A stretch of DNA of 49,618 nucleotides from Flavobacterium azizsancarii (GCF_027980145.1 NZ_JAMZNK010000043.1:1-49618), one strand, 5' to 3'. Numbered from the stretch's first letter, positions 25,475-34,702 are shown. Made by a program: numbers and translations. The notes: a model not told the origin generated them from the sequence alone.

Positions 25475-26467
25475 ATGATGAAAATAAGACTTTTTTTAAT
25501 TGTTATTGTTGTTGCTACGGGAAGTTTTTGCTGCCACGCACAATCAAATTTGCTAAATGCAAAAACGCCTGCGCAGATAGGATTAAAGACTGCTGCACAA
25601 CGAATTTCAGACAATGACAAGCCATTATCTTATGGCTATGTAGATGATCGGGATGTATTGATGGGAAAAACGGTCTGGGAAATTATTGATTTAAATGAGA
25701 AAATTAATTTCCCTTTATATTTTCCTGTAGATACTGCTAATATTGGTTCAGACAGACGTTCTCTTTATGATGTGTTAATCAAAGGGATGAAAAGTGGTAA
25801 AATAACTGAAGTATACAGTGATAGCTATTTCAATACAAAAAAATCTTTGAAAGATATTCAGGGTGCGTTATCCCGTGTTGATACAACAGATGCGGGAAGA
25901 GAATTAATCAACCAATATCCGGACGACTACAAATCGCGTGTAGTCAAGAAAAAAGTAATTACAGGTACCGGGAAAAAGAAATCCGTTTCTTATGTTGAAG
26001 AAACTGTAGGGGCAACAAGATCAGTGCCGGCAGAATACATTTTGAAACAGGATTTAACTGCTGCAGATGTTACACAATATAAAATAAAAGGATATTGGTA
26101 TTTTGATAAACGCCATAGTGAACTGAAATATCGTTTACTGGGAATTTGTCCCGTAACTCCTGATGTTTATACAATGAATAGCGACGAGAAAGATTATATT
26201 GAGCTATTTTGGATTTTCTTTCCAGATGCCAGAGAAGTGCTTTATGAAGCAAAAGCATTTAATGATAAAAATTCAGCGCGTCCAATTTCATTTGATCAAA
26301 TTTTAAATTCGAGGTATTTTAATGCGGTAATTTATAAAGAAGAAAATATGTATGGAGATCGTGAGATCAAAGCGTATATGAAAGATGATGCGCAAAGTCA
26401 GCTGTTGGAAGCAGAAAGAGTAAAAGAGAAGATTCGTAATTTCGAGCAAGATATGTGGACCTACTAA
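25475..26467 (+). CDS. gldO: GldO, tandem paralog of GldN
   Basis: This protein matches GldN almost throughout, for example SDRRSLYDVL, KSLKDIQGALSR and EHILKQ-type segments; most differences are in the signal peptide and scattered substitutions. In Flavobacterium johnsoniae the paralog GldO directly follows GldN and is partly redundant with it. I start it at the ATG aligned with gldN's first ATG (25475); an ATG six codons upstream (25457) would add MFYTNI before the signal peptide. It has its own terminator, and the gldN terminator upstream implies a separate promoter, so its expression may be regulated independently. Confidence 0.93.
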   Translation: MMKIRLFLIVIVVATGSFCCHAQSNLLNAKTPAQIGLKTAAQRISDNDKPLSYGYVDDRDVLMGKTVWEIIDLNEKINFPLYFPVDTANIGSDRRSLYDVLIKGMKSGKITEVYSDSYFNTKKSLKDIQGALSRVDTTDAGRELINQYPDDYKSRVVKKKVITGTGKKKSVSYVEETVGATRSVPAEYILKQDLTAADVTQYKIKGYWYFDKRHSELKYRLLGICPVTPDVYTMNSDEKDYIELFWIFFPDAREVLYEAKAFNDKNSARPISFDQILNSRYFNAVIYKEENMYGDREIKAYMKDDAQSQLLEAERVKEKIRNFEQDMWTY

Positions 26468-26488
26468 ATATTTGGTTGTATTATAACA

Positions 26489-26524
26489 GAAACTCTTACT
26501 ACCTTTGTAGTGAGAGTTTTTTTT
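26489..26524 (+). terminator. Terminator after gldO
   Basis: AAACTCTTACTAC pairs with GTAGTGAGAGTTT (one G-U pair) and runs into eight T. The stem is nearly the same as that of the gldN terminator, another sign that the whole gldN unit was duplicated. Confidence 0.85.
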
Positions 26525-26542
26525 ATTTTTATCTTTTTATAC

Positions 26543-27616
26543 ATGTTAGATTATTTAATTGTTGGATCTGGATTAGCAGGAATTTCTTTTGCAGAAGTTG
26601 CCCTTAAAAACAATAGCACTATTTTAGTTGTTGACAATGAATCTCAAAATTCATCAAAAGTCGCTGGCGGTTTATATAATCCTGTTATTTTGAAACGTTT
26701 TAGTGAGGTTTGGAAAGCGCAAGAACAATTAATACTGATGAGCGATTTCTACCGTCAGATAGAAGATAAATTGCAGGTGAAATTTAATTTTAAACTCCCT
26801 ATTTTAAGAAAATTCTTTTCGATCGAAGAACAGAATAATTGGTTTGCTGCTTCAGACAAAATAAATCTGGCGCCTTTTCTATCTACTAAATTAATTACCA
26901 AAAAATATAATAGTATTGATTCTCCATACGATTATGGCGAAGTTTTGCATACAGGTTATGTAGATACAGCTTTGTTGCTGGATAATTACAAAAAGTATTT
27001 GCAAGAAAATAATTTGTTATTAGAAGAGTCTTTTGATAGTAGTTGTGTAGAGTTTTTAGATAACGGAATTCAATATAAAAATATCCGGGCCCGTCATATT
27101 ATTTTTGCAGAAGGTTTTGGTCTGCATAAAAACCCTTTCTTTAATTATTTGCCATTAGACGGTACAAAGGGAGAATTGTTTGTAATAAAAGCGCCGGATT
27201 TAGATCTTGATGTTATAGTAAATACAAGCGTTTTTATATTGCCTATGGGTAATGATTTATTTAAAGTTGGTGCTACATATAACTGGCAGGATAAAACAGA
27301 TTTACCTACAGAAGAAGGGAAACAAGAACTTCTTGAGCGTATAAAAGAAATTATAACCTGCGATTTTGAAATTGTAAAACATTTTGGTGGAGTTCGCCCA
27401 ACTGTTAAAGACAGAAGGCCTTTGATTGGTACACACCATGAGCATCAATCGCTGCATATTCTAAACGGATTAGGGACAAGAGGCGTAATGCTTGGGCCTG
27501 CAATGGCAAAAGCTTTATTTGATAAAATTGAAAATGAAGTTCCTCTAGATCGTGAAATTGATATTCAGCGATTTCATAAAAGATATTTAAAGACTCTTAT
27601 TTTTGACCGGCCTTAG
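26543..27616 (+). CDS. FAD-dependent oxidoreductase, DAO family
   Basis: The 357-residue protein starts MLDYLIVGSGLAGISFAEVA, a textbook dinucleotide-binding motif (GxGxxG). It ends with the second FAD-binding stretch typical of D-amino-acid-oxidase-like enzymes (FGGVRPTVKDRRPLIG, then NGLGTRGVMLGP). An open frame starts 33 bases earlier, but that start sits inside the gldO terminator, so I prefer 26543. The substrate is not evident; family members oxidise amine groups of amino acids. It sits right after gldO and its 3' end overlaps the convergent DUF983 gene by 20 bases. Confidence 0.85.
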   Translation: MLDYLIVGSGLAGISFAEVALKNNSTILVVDNESQNSSKVAGGLYNPVILKRFSEVWKAQEQLILMSDFYRQIEDKLQVKFNFKLPILRKFFSIEEQNNWFAASDKINLAPFLSTKLITKKYNSIDSPYDYGEVLHTGYVDTALLLDNYKKYLQENNLLLEESFDSSCVEFLDNGIQYKNIRARHIIFAEGFGLHKNPFFNYLPLDGTKGELFVIKAPDLDLDVIVNTSVFILPMGNDLFKVGATYNWQDKTDLPTEEGKQELLERIKEIITCDFEIVKHFGGVRPTVKDRRPLIGTHHEHQSLHILNGLGTRGVMLGPAMAKALFDKIENEVPLDREIDIQRFHKRYLKTLIFDRP

Positions 27617-27980
27617 GATCATAAGAGACAAACATGTTAATGTATAAATTCCTTGAAAGTCTTAAAACAAACGGAAACAATACAATTAAGCTAATAACTA
27701 TTGCGATAAAGGATTCTTCGATTGAAGCTTTGAAAAATACAAAGGAAATTATAAAAGCCGCAATCCCAACCGCAACATTTAATCCGTAGCTTACATACAT
27801 CGCACCATAAAAAAATGAAGGTTCAATTTGATATTTAAATCCGCAATGACTGCAATGGTCATTCATTTTTAAAACTTTAGTCAAATGAAGCGGATTGCTG
27901 TCTGTATACATGCTTTCTTTTTGGCATTTTGGACAACTTCCCGTTAAAATACTATTTAATTTTGATCCTTTTTTAAACAT
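27597..27980 (-). CDS. DUF983 membrane protein
   Basis: This 127-residue protein has two zinc-knuckle-like Cys pairs, CPKCQ (about residues 18-21) and HCSHCGFKY (about 42-50). They are followed by the family phrase EPSFFYGAMYVSYG and two membrane helices (about 65-85 and 90-112). This layout matches DUF983, whose function is not known. It is convergent with, and overlaps, the FAD oxidoreductase gene. Confidence 0.8.
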   Translation of the reverse strand: MFKKGSKLNSILTGSCPKCQKESMYTDSNPLHLTKVLKMNDHCSHCGFKYQIEPSFFYGAMYVSYGLNVAVGIAAFIISFVFFKASIEESFIAIVISLIVLFPFVLRLSRNLYINMFVSYDPKAGQK

Positions 27981-28173
27981 TCTTCTAAGTGTTATTTGAT
28001 GTAGTATCGAAGATTTTTTTCTTTTTTTGAATAATAATTCTTTCGAATATTGATAGATTTATTATTTATTAATCTTACAAAGCAGATAAGTTGCAAATAT
28101 ACCTATTTTGTTGCAACTCTACTTGGAAAAAAGTATTAGAGTTTTTGTCATTTCGGTAGTTTTTTTTGCCTGA

Positions 28174-28413
28174 TATCAGCAATTTGTTAGAGAAGATGAT
28201 TTAGCGTTTAAAAATTTCAAGGAAATTGGCTGGAGTGTTTTAGCGGTTTCTGATGGCGCAGGTTCGGCAAAAGTATCAAGTAAAGGTTCTAAAATAGCAT
28301 GCGATTCTGTAATTTAGTATTTTGAAGAAAATTTAAATGCTGAACATCTAAAAGAATTCGATCAGGTTTTAGTAGCACATCACAATAAAGTAACTGACAA
28401 AACATCTGAATAA
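28174..28413 (+). pseudogene. PP2C-type phosphatase remnant (TerY-P triad)
   Basis: One frame reads QQFVREDDLAFKNFKEIGW, then SVLAVSDGAGSAKVSSKGSK and IACDSVI, an in-frame TAG at 28315-28317, and then YFEENLNAEHLKEFDQVL up to a TAA at 28411. The phrase V-x-D-G-A-G-S-x-x-x-S-x-x-G-S is the N-terminal metal-binding motif of PP2C phosphatases found with TerY and a kinase in tellurite-type stress operons. About 80 codons remain of an expected ~250, with no usable start, so the gene is dead. It joins directly onto a kinase fragment. Confidence 0.65.
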
Positions 28414-29242
28414 AACAGACCCAAATAGAAAATTACCAAACAGATTAACCGATTTGCATGCATTACCGGTTTTAATTTATATGTTTTTATTGCATAGACA
28501 TCCGTTAAAAGGCGGGAAGGTGCATGATCTTGATACAGAAAAAGATGACTTGCTGTCGATGGGCGAAAAAGCGATGTTTATAGAACATCCCACAGATCCG
28601 GCAAACAGACCCAAACTCAATCAGGTCTCTAAATGGGATTTGCCTTGGGCAGGTATTACAAAATTGCCGTACACCATCACGGGCCCTTATTTAAAAACCT
28701 TATTTGATAAAGTTTTTATTGACGGATTACACAACCCGATGCAAAGGCCTAATGCCGAAGAATGGGAAATAGCGTTGCTGAAAACTACAGACTTAATGCA
28801 GAAATACCATAATGTTTCCTGCGAGCAAAAATGGTATGTTTTTGATAACACCAATACACCAAGATGCCCGTTTTGTAATACGGCGCACAAAGGCACGCTC
28901 CCTGTATTAGATTTGTATTATCAATTTCAGGAAACTACCTGGAAACCTGAAAATCACAGATTGATGGTTTATAATGATCAATACTTGTTTCAATGGCACG
29001 TTAATCGTAATATTGCCAGAAATGAAAAACTGACCGCAGCGCAAAAAGTTCCTGTTGGTTACTTTACATTTTTTAATGATAAATGGGTATTTGTCAATCA
29101 AAAACTAACCTCATTAAAAGATGTTACCGAAGACAAAGAAATTCCTATTGGGACAATGCTGGAGCTGACAGATGGTAAAAAAATATTGCTTTCAAAAGAA
29201 GAAGGCGGCAGAGTGATAGTAGTTACAATGGCTAATAAATAA
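28412..29242 (+). pseudogene. C-terminal part of TerY-P kinase-like protein
   Basis: The open frame continues upstream of its first possible start (TTG, 28454), reading KTDPNRKLPNRLTDLHALPV, then LIYMFLLHRHPLKGG and LSMGEKAMFIEHPTDPANRP. This resembles the C-lobe of the kinase that accompanies TerY and PP2C. A Cys-rich element, CPFCNTAHKGTLP, lies further on. The whole N-lobe and the catalytic loop are missing. The break point (about 28400-28415) coincides with the end of the PP2C remnant, so one deletion probably removed the end of one gene and the front of the next. The ~260-residue remainder is intact and could still be translated, but not as an active kinase. Confidence 0.6.
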
Positions 29243-29272
29243 TTTCAAATCTAATTTAATTAATATTTAAAA

Positions 29273-30274
29273 ATGAATCAACACCCTATTTTTTCAGAAC
29301 ACCCAGGTTTAATAATAGTATTTGCAGTCGCGGTAGTAATCATGCTGTTGTTGGATTTAGGAATTTTCAATAAGAAAAGCCATGTCGTAACTAATAAAGA
29401 AGCGATAACCTGGTCATTAGTTTGGATAAGTTTAGCAATGATTTTTAGTGGTTTAATTTATCACTTTGCAGGCGCTGCCAAATTTTATGAGTTTCAATCA
29501 GCCTATTGGATTGAGAAAGCACTTTCTGTAGATAATCTATTTGTTTTTATATTAGTCTTTAAATTTTTTGATGTACAAAACGAAAACAAGCATAAAGTTT
29601 TATTTTGGGGAATTATAGGAGCTTTAGTTCTAAGAGCTATTTTTATATTCTCAGGAGCATTCTTAATCGAGCTTACATACTTAAACAAATTATTGAGCCT
29701 TGCCGGATTAGAAGGATTTAAATATGATATCAATTTAATCATGACTGCTTTTGGATTGTTCCTTGTTTATGCCGGAATTAAATCCTGGTCAGCTGGTGAT
29801 GAAGACGATGATGAAGATTACAACAATACAAGAGGGGCAAGATTGATCAGAAAGTTTTTTAGTGTTTCTGATAAATACGATGGCGATAAATTCTTTACAT
29901 ACGAAAACGGAAAAAAATTAGCAACACCGCTTTTAGTAGTTGTAGCGGTAATTGAGTTTACAGATTTACTATTTGCAGTTGACTCTATTCCTGCAATTTT
30001 CGCGATTTCAAATGACCCGTTTATCCTTTATACCTCTAACATTTTTGCAATTTTAGGATTAAGAGCATTGTTTTTCTTATTAGATAACTTCATTCACTTG
30101 TTCAGCAAACTACAATACGGATTGGCAATTATCCTTTCGTTTATTGGTGTTAAAATGATCATTGCTCCATTTTATCATATCGAATCAATTTATTCATTGA
30201 TCGTTATCGGAGGAATTTTGGTGATCTCAGTAGTGTTATCTATTTTGATGCCAGAGCCAAAAGAAGCAGAATAA
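29273..30274 (+). CDS. TerC/Alx family membrane protein
   Basis: This 333-residue integral membrane protein has about nine hydrophobic helices. It carries the family's acidic intramembrane motifs in WIEKALSVDNLFVFILVFKF and FTDLLFAVDSIPAIFAIS, where conserved Asp residues lie inside helices. An acidic cytoplasmic loop (GDEDDDEDYN) lies near residue 180. TerC proteins are linked to tellurite resistance and to metal (manganese) export at the membrane. It begins 30 bases after the kinase remnant, so it was probably the last gene of a former ter-type operon. Its own terminator follows. Confidence 0.92.
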   Translation: MNQHPIFSEHPGLIIVFAVAVVIMLLLDLGIFNKKSHVVTNKEAITWSLVWISLAMIFSGLIYHFAGAAKFYEFQSAYWIEKALSVDNLFVFILVFKFFDVQNENKHKVLFWGIIGALVLRAIFIFSGAFLIELTYLNKLLSLAGLEGFKYDINLIMTAFGLFLVYAGIKSWSAGDEDDDEDYNNTRGARLIRKFFSVSDKYDGDKFFTYENGKKLATPLLVVVAVIEFTDLLFAVDSIPAIFAISNDPFILYTSNIFAILGLRALFFLLDNFIHLFSKLQYGLAIILSFIGVKMIIAPFYHIESIYSLIVIGGILVISVVLSILMPEPKEAE

Positions 30275-30293
30275 GCAAAAATCATAATATAAT

Positions 30294-30338
30294 AAAAAAC
30301 GGATGGAGGATCTTAATTGATCTTTCATCCGTTTTTTT
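30294..30338 (+). terminator. Terminator after terC-like gene
   Basis: AAAAAACGGATGGAGGATC pairs with GATCTTTCATCCGTTTTTTT around the loop TTAATT, with two G-U pairs, and ends in seven T. Confidence 0.85.
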
Positions 30339-30452
30339 AGGGTCACTATCTAATGAAATAGCAAGATCAAGGTCGCAAAATAAGATAGGAGAGCAGAAAG
30401 AGTCCTAAAGATATGTTTTTAAAACCGGGGTCGAAACTTCAATTAATTGTCT

Positions 30453-30460
30453 TACTTTTG
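30453..30460 (+). promoter_or_regulatory. -7 element upstream of the ABC-F gene
   Basis: TACTTTTG exactly matches the Bacteroidota -7 consensus TAnnTTTG. No clear -33 TTTG is seen at the expected distance. Transcription would give a ~60-base leader before the ATG at 30529. Confidence 0.4.
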
Positions 30461-30528
30461 CACTTTCAAAAAGTAAAGTAAAAAAAGTACTTAAAACCTT
30501 TACTGCCTGTAACAATAGTCACAAAATT

Positions 30529-32442
30529 ATGCTTAATATACACAATCTTTCGGTTTCTTTTGGAGGAACATATTTATTTGAAGAAGTTACTTTTCGTTTA
30601 GGTGCCGGTGACCGCGTAGGTCTTGTTGGTAAAAACGGAGCCGGTAAATCGACAATGCTAAAAATGTTAGCAAGAGATTTTGCTCCTGATTCCGGAGTTA
30701 TTTCTCAGGAAAAAGATATCCGAATGGGGTTTTTACGTCAGGATATTGATTTTGAACGCGGAAGAACAGTTTTAGAAGAAGCTTACGAAGCCTTTACTGA
30801 AATTAAAATTGTAGAGAAGAAATTAGAAGAAATCAATCATCAATTGGTTACCAGAACTGACTATGAGAGTGAAGAATACGGACAGATTATTGAAGACTTG
30901 TCTGATTATACCCATCGTTTTGAACTATTGGGAGGTTACAATTATGTAGGAGATACAGAAAAAATCCTTTTGGGATTAGGTTTCAAAAGAGAAGTGTTTA
31001 ACAATCAGACTGAAACTTTTTCAGGAGGTTGGAGAATGCGTATTGAGCTTGCTAAACTATTATTGCAGGCAAATGATGTATTACTTCTGGATGAGCCTAC
31101 GAATCACCTTGATATCGAAAGTATCATCTGGTTAGAAAGTTTCTTGCGTAATTATCCCGGAGTTGTAGTAATCGTATCGCACGATAAAATGTTCCTGGAT
31201 AATGTTACCAACCGTACAATCGAAATTTCTTTAGGAAAAGCATACGATTTTAATAAACCATATTCACAGTATTTAGAACTGCGTCATGAAATTCGTGAAA
31301 AACAATTAGCGACTCAGAAGAATCAGGCTAAGAAAATTGAAGAAACAGAAAAATTAATCGAAAAATTCCGTGCAAAAGCTTCAAAAGCTTCAATGGCGCA
31401 ATCATTGATTAAAAAGTTAGATAAAGTAGAAAGAATCGAAGTTGATGAAGATGACAATTCAGTAATGAATATTACGTTTCCTGTTTCAAAAGAACCGGGT
31501 AAAGTAGTAGTCGAAGCTGAGCATGTAACGAAAGCTTACGGAGATAATGTGATCTTAAAAGACATTGATTTATTAGTAGAACGCGGTAGTAAAATTGCTT
31601 TTGTTGGTCAAAATGGTCAGGGAAAATCAACATTTATCAAAGCGATTGTAAACGAGTTTGAATACGACGGAAATATCAAATTAGGACACAATGTACAATT
31701 GGGTTATTTCGCTCAAAATCAAGCCGAATATCTTGATGGCGAAATCACGCTGCTGCAAACCATGGAAGATGCTGCTACAGACACGAACCGATCAAAAGTG
31801 CGTGACATGTTGGGATCTTTCTTATTTCGTGGCGATGATGTAGAGAAAAAAGTAAAAGTACTTTCAGGAGGTGAACGTAACCGTTTGGCACTTTGTAAGC
31901 TATTATTACAACCCATCAATGTTTTGCTGATGGATGAGCCTACGAATCACTTGGATATCAAATCTAAAAACGTTCTAAAAGCCGCACTTCAAAAATTTGG
32001 AGGAACCTTATTATTAGTTTCTCACGATAGGGATTTCTTGCAGGGAATGTCAAATATTGTTTACGAATTCAAAGATCAAAAAATCAAACAATATTTAGGA
32101 GATATCAATTATTTCTTAGAACAGCGCAATCTTGAAAACATGCGTGAAGTCGAGAAAAAAGATATTGCTAAAGCTGCTGCTCCAAAAGAAAGCAATAAAA
32201 CTTCGTACGAAGATCAGAAAAAAGGGAAAGCATTACAAAATAAATTGAGTAAAGTTGAAAGTCAAATCAAGCAATTAGAGCGAGACATTCAGCACGATGA
32301 TAAGTTGTTGGCTTCTAATTATAACAAACATATCGAAGATGCTTCTTTTTTTACTGCATACAAAAAGAAGAAAAAAGATTTAGATCAATTGCTTCTTGAC
32401 TGGGAAATTGTTCAGGAAGAGATTGATAATTTTAAAGGTTAA
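30529..32442 (+). CDS. ABC-F family ATPase
   Basis: The 637-residue cytoplasmic protein has two ABC ATPase domains in one chain and no membrane segment, the ABC-F layout. Domain 1 has Walker A GKNGAGKST (34-42), signature FSGGWRMRIELAKLLL and Walker B LLLDEPTNHLD. Domain 2 has GQNGQGKST (about 359), LSGGERNRLALCKLLL and LLMDEPTNHLD. A charged linker between them is the P-site tRNA interaction motif region. A coiled-coil C-terminal domain (from about residue 560) resembles Uup. ABC-F proteins act on ribosomes, relieving stalls or conferring antibiotic protection. The Uup-like tail argues for a housekeeping role rather than drug resistance. Confidence 0.93.
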   Translation: MLNIHNLSVSFGGTYLFEEVTFRLGAGDRVGLVGKNGAGKSTMLKMLARDFAPDSGVISQEKDIRMGFLRQDIDFERGRTVLEEAYEAFTEIKIVEKKLEEINHQLVTRTDYESEEYGQIIEDLSDYTHRFELLGGYNYVGDTEKILLGLGFKREVFNNQTETFSGGWRMRIELAKLLLQANDVLLLDEPTNHLDIESIIWLESFLRNYPGVVVIVSHDKMFLDNVTNRTIEISLGKAYDFNKPYSQYLELRHEIREKQLATQKNQAKKIEETEKLIEKFRAKASKASMAQSLIKKLDKVERIEVDEDDNSVMNITFPVSKEPGKVVVEAEHVTKAYGDNVILKDIDLLVERGSKIAFVGQNGQGKSTFIKAIVNEFEYDGNIKLGHNVQLGYFAQNQAEYLDGEITLLQTMEDAATDTNRSKVRDMLGSFLFRGDDVEKKVKVLSGGERNRLALCKLLLQPINVLLMDEPTNHLDIKSKNVLKAALQKFGGTLLLVSHDRDFLQGMSNIVYEFKDQKIKQYLGDINYFLEQRNLENMREVEKKDIAKAAAPKESNKTSYEDQKKGKALQNKLSKVESQIKQLERDIQHDDKLLASNYNKHIEDASFFTAYKKKKKDLDQLLLDWEIVQEEIDNFKG

Positions 32443-32502
32443 TTTAGTTTTTAGTCTCAGTGGCAGTTTTCAGTTTCTGAGCTTAAATCATATAGTTTAA
32501 AT

Positions 32503-32545
32503 AAGTCTTTGTTAAAGTTTCGAGCTTTGACAAAGGCTTTTTTTG
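32503..32545 (+). terminator. Terminator downstream of the ABC-F gene
   Basis: AGTCTTTGTTAAAG pairs with CTTTGACAAAGGCT (G-U pairs allowed) around a 7-base loop and is followed by T7. Confidence 0.65.
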
Positions 32546-32639
32546 TTTTCTGGATCTAATCCGGTTTTCCTCTTCAATCTGGGCTGTAAGAAGGGTTTCA
32601 GATGTGAAACCTGAAACTTAAAACTTGGAACAAAAAAAT

Positions 32640-33602
32640 CTACTGAATTAGGCCAATAGATTTAGAATGCATAATCGCTTCGCTGCTGTCTTTATAATAA
32701 CAAACAGAGACTTCTAAATTCTCTAAGTTTTTCAAAACAACCTGAGTTGCTTTTTTTTGATGTTTCCCCGTTTGCCTGATGTAAACCGCCTTTACAGTCA
32801 CAGGGAATATTTTGCAGATTCGTTCATAGAGAATAGGATCGTGTTGTGAATCATCACCCAGTAAAACATATTTAAGATTAGGATAGAACTCCAGAACATG
32901 TTTTATTTTATCAAACTTATGATCGTGATTTCCGCGTCCGCTCATGAAAAAATCCGTGATGCCTCTTCTAATATCTTTCAATAAAATAACAGCTCTTGGT
33001 AATTTATGTATTTTAGTAAATTTCACGATAAACCGGTACAAATTCCATTCACTGCTTGAAACATAAAAAAAGGCATTTTCTTCTTCTTTATTGTTTCTTC
33101 CGGCTGAGCTCAAAGCCTGATAATGAGATACAACATCTGTAAAGACTTTACGATCATTTACATTTTTAAATAAAAGAATATAGATTTTTTTGAAGAAATT
33201 TTGAGTATGCGAAATCAAAAAGGTATCGTCAATATCAGATATTATTCCTAATTTTCCTTTGTGAGGTCTAATAAAACTGCCTTTTTCAGTGATGGTTTCA
33301 TTTTCATCTTTAATGCTAACTTCATATTCCATCCATCCAAAAGAAGTTTCTGTTTCAAGTGGAATACAAAACTTAAAATAGCCGTCGTCTAATGTTTTAG
33401 TATGAATTTCCTGATTGCCGCACTTTAGATAAATATCAAAATTTTCAAGTGTTTTTATCCTAAACTGATTAATGATTGAACGTGCATTTTTTAGGTTTTT
33501 CTTCTGGAAATCATAATCATACGTTCTTTTAAAAACATGGCCCATTACAATTAATTCCTCTTCATTGGCATAACCTCGATATAATTGTAAAATTGGTTTC
33601 AT
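32640..33602 (-). CDS. App1-type (DUF2183) phosphatase
   Basis: The 320-residue protein has a beta-rich N-terminal domain and then the catalytic phosphatase motif ISDIDDTFLI (DIDDT at 123-127), the DxDxT signature of the HAD superfamily. Further on is LGDDSQHDPILYERI near residue 250. These are features of the yeast App1/DUF2183 family, where App1 is a Mg-dependent phosphatidate phosphatase making diacylglycerol. The substrate here is not proven. It is divergently arranged, 66 bases apart, from a diacylglycerol kinase-like gene, which supports a lipid role. Confidence 0.8.
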   Translation of the reverse strand: MKPILQLYRGYANEEELIVMGHVFKRTYDYDFQKKNLKNARSIINQFRIKTLENFDIYLKCGNQEIHTKTLDDGYFKFCIPLETETSFGWMEYEVSIKDENETITEKGSFIRPHKGKLGIISDIDDTFLISHTQNFFKKIYILLFKNVNDRKVFTDVVSHYQALSSAGRNNKEEENAFFYVSSSEWNLYRFIVKFTKIHKLPRAVILLKDIRRGITDFFMSGRGNHDHKFDKIKHVLEFYPNLKYVLLGDDSQHDPILYERICKIFPVTVKAVYIRQTGKHQKKATQVVLKNLENLEVSVCYYKDSSEAIMHSKSIGLIQ

Positions 33603-33668
33603 TAATTACGTATATTTATAGATAGATGCTGTAAATTAATTATTTTAATTGACTTTAAAAATAAAATT

Positions 33669-34538
33669 TTGAAAAAGAATATCATATTTGTTGTAAACCC
33701 TATTTCCGGAGACTTGGATAAATCAGATTTGATTGAAGCAGTTGAAGAGTTTGCAATTACAAATCATTTTGATCTGGAAGTGTATGAAACCAAAGGTAAA
33801 AATGATCAAAGAGAAATACAAAAACGTTATAATCAATATTTACCCGAACGAATTATTGTTGCCGGTGGCGACGGAACTATAAAAATGGTTGCTGAAGCCA
33901 TGGAAGAGTTTGATGTAATTATAGGTATTTTGCCTGCAGGATCGGCAAATGGTTTATCTGTCGACCTGAATTTGCCTACTACCATTGAGGAGAATCTGAG
34001 AATTGCTTTTCTGAATCGTTATATCGAAATGGATATGATCTGTATCAACGGTAAAAAAAGTATTCATTTAAGCGATATTGGTGTTAATGCCAATCTGGTT
34101 AAGAATTACGAAGAAAGTAATTTACGCGGTTTTTGGGGATATGCCTTGCAGGCTTATTCGGCATTGAAAGAGTCAGAAGAACCTTTTGTAGCAACTATTT
34201 CGGCAAATAATAAAACGGTTGAGCATACCGCAAGAATGATTGTCATTGCGAATTCTCAAAAATACGGAACAGGAGTTGTTATCAATCCGCATGGCGTTAT
34301 GAATGACGGGAAGTTTGAATTGGTGATCCTCAAGAATCTTGATTTATTACTAATCGGAAAAATTATTACTGGTAATATGCCAATTGATTCTGATGATATA
34401 GTGATTATTTCGACAGACAAAGCCACGATAAAAACAGATTATCCTGTAAATTTTCAGATTGACGGTGAGTATTGCGGTGCACAGACTTCTTTAGAAATTC
34501 ATATTTTGCACAAACAAATGAAAATTGCAATTCCTTAA
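33669..34538 (+). CDS. Diacylglycerol kinase-like lipid kinase
   Basis: This 289-residue protein belongs to the DagK/YegS/sphingosine-kinase fold. It starts at a TTG (33669) as MKKNIIFVVNPISGD, with the NPxSG motif. It has the nucleotide-binding VAGGDGTI (GGDGT at 66-70), and GILPAGSANGLSVDL in place of the usual LPxGTxNDxA. Such enzymes phosphorylate lipids such as diacylglycerol. The altered GSANGLS motif is common in some subfamilies and does not rule out activity. The gene is divergent from the App1-type phosphatase, giving a possible phosphatidate/diacylglycerol pair. Confidence 0.88.
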   Translation: MKKNIIFVVNPISGDLDKSDLIEAVEEFAITNHFDLEVYETKGKNDQREIQKRYNQYLPERIIVAGGDGTIKMVAEAMEEFDVIIGILPAGSANGLSVDLNLPTTIEENLRIAFLNRYIEMDMICINGKKSIHLSDIGVNANLVKNYEESNLRGFWGYALQAYSALKESEEPFVATISANNKTVEHTARMIVIANSQKYGTGVVINPHGVMNDGKFELVILKNLDLLLIGKIITGNMPIDSDDIVIISTDKATIKTDYPVNFQIDGEYCGAQTSLEIHILHKQMKIAIP

Positions 34539-34600
34539 AAAGTAATTTCACTTTCGACAAAGTTGACAAAGATTTACGTTCCAGAAAGTTACCACAATCT

Positions 34601-34702
34601 TGTCATCTCGACGGAGGAGAGATCACACAAGTAATTCCATAAAAAAAGTTACCAATCTTTGTCGAGTTCTGCGTGTGATCTCTCCTTTCAGTCGAGATGA
34701 CA
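34601..34702. repeat. Long palindromic repeat (MITE/REP-like)
   Basis: The left arm TGTCATCTCGACGGAGGAGA (then GATCACAC) and the right arm GTGTGATCTCTCC...GTCGAGATGACA are reverse complements over ~28 bases, with a few mismatches and a ~44-base centre. The ~100-base element is intergenic. From memory, similar TGTCAT-TCGAC-GGAGGAGA elements are widespread in Flavobacterium genomes, but I cannot confirm copy number here. Confidence 0.7.

Noticed and set aside
26510..26542. Earlier start for the FAD oxidoreductase
   Set aside because: It lies inside the gldO terminator and would add a Phe-rich stretch before a perfect N-terminal FAD motif.
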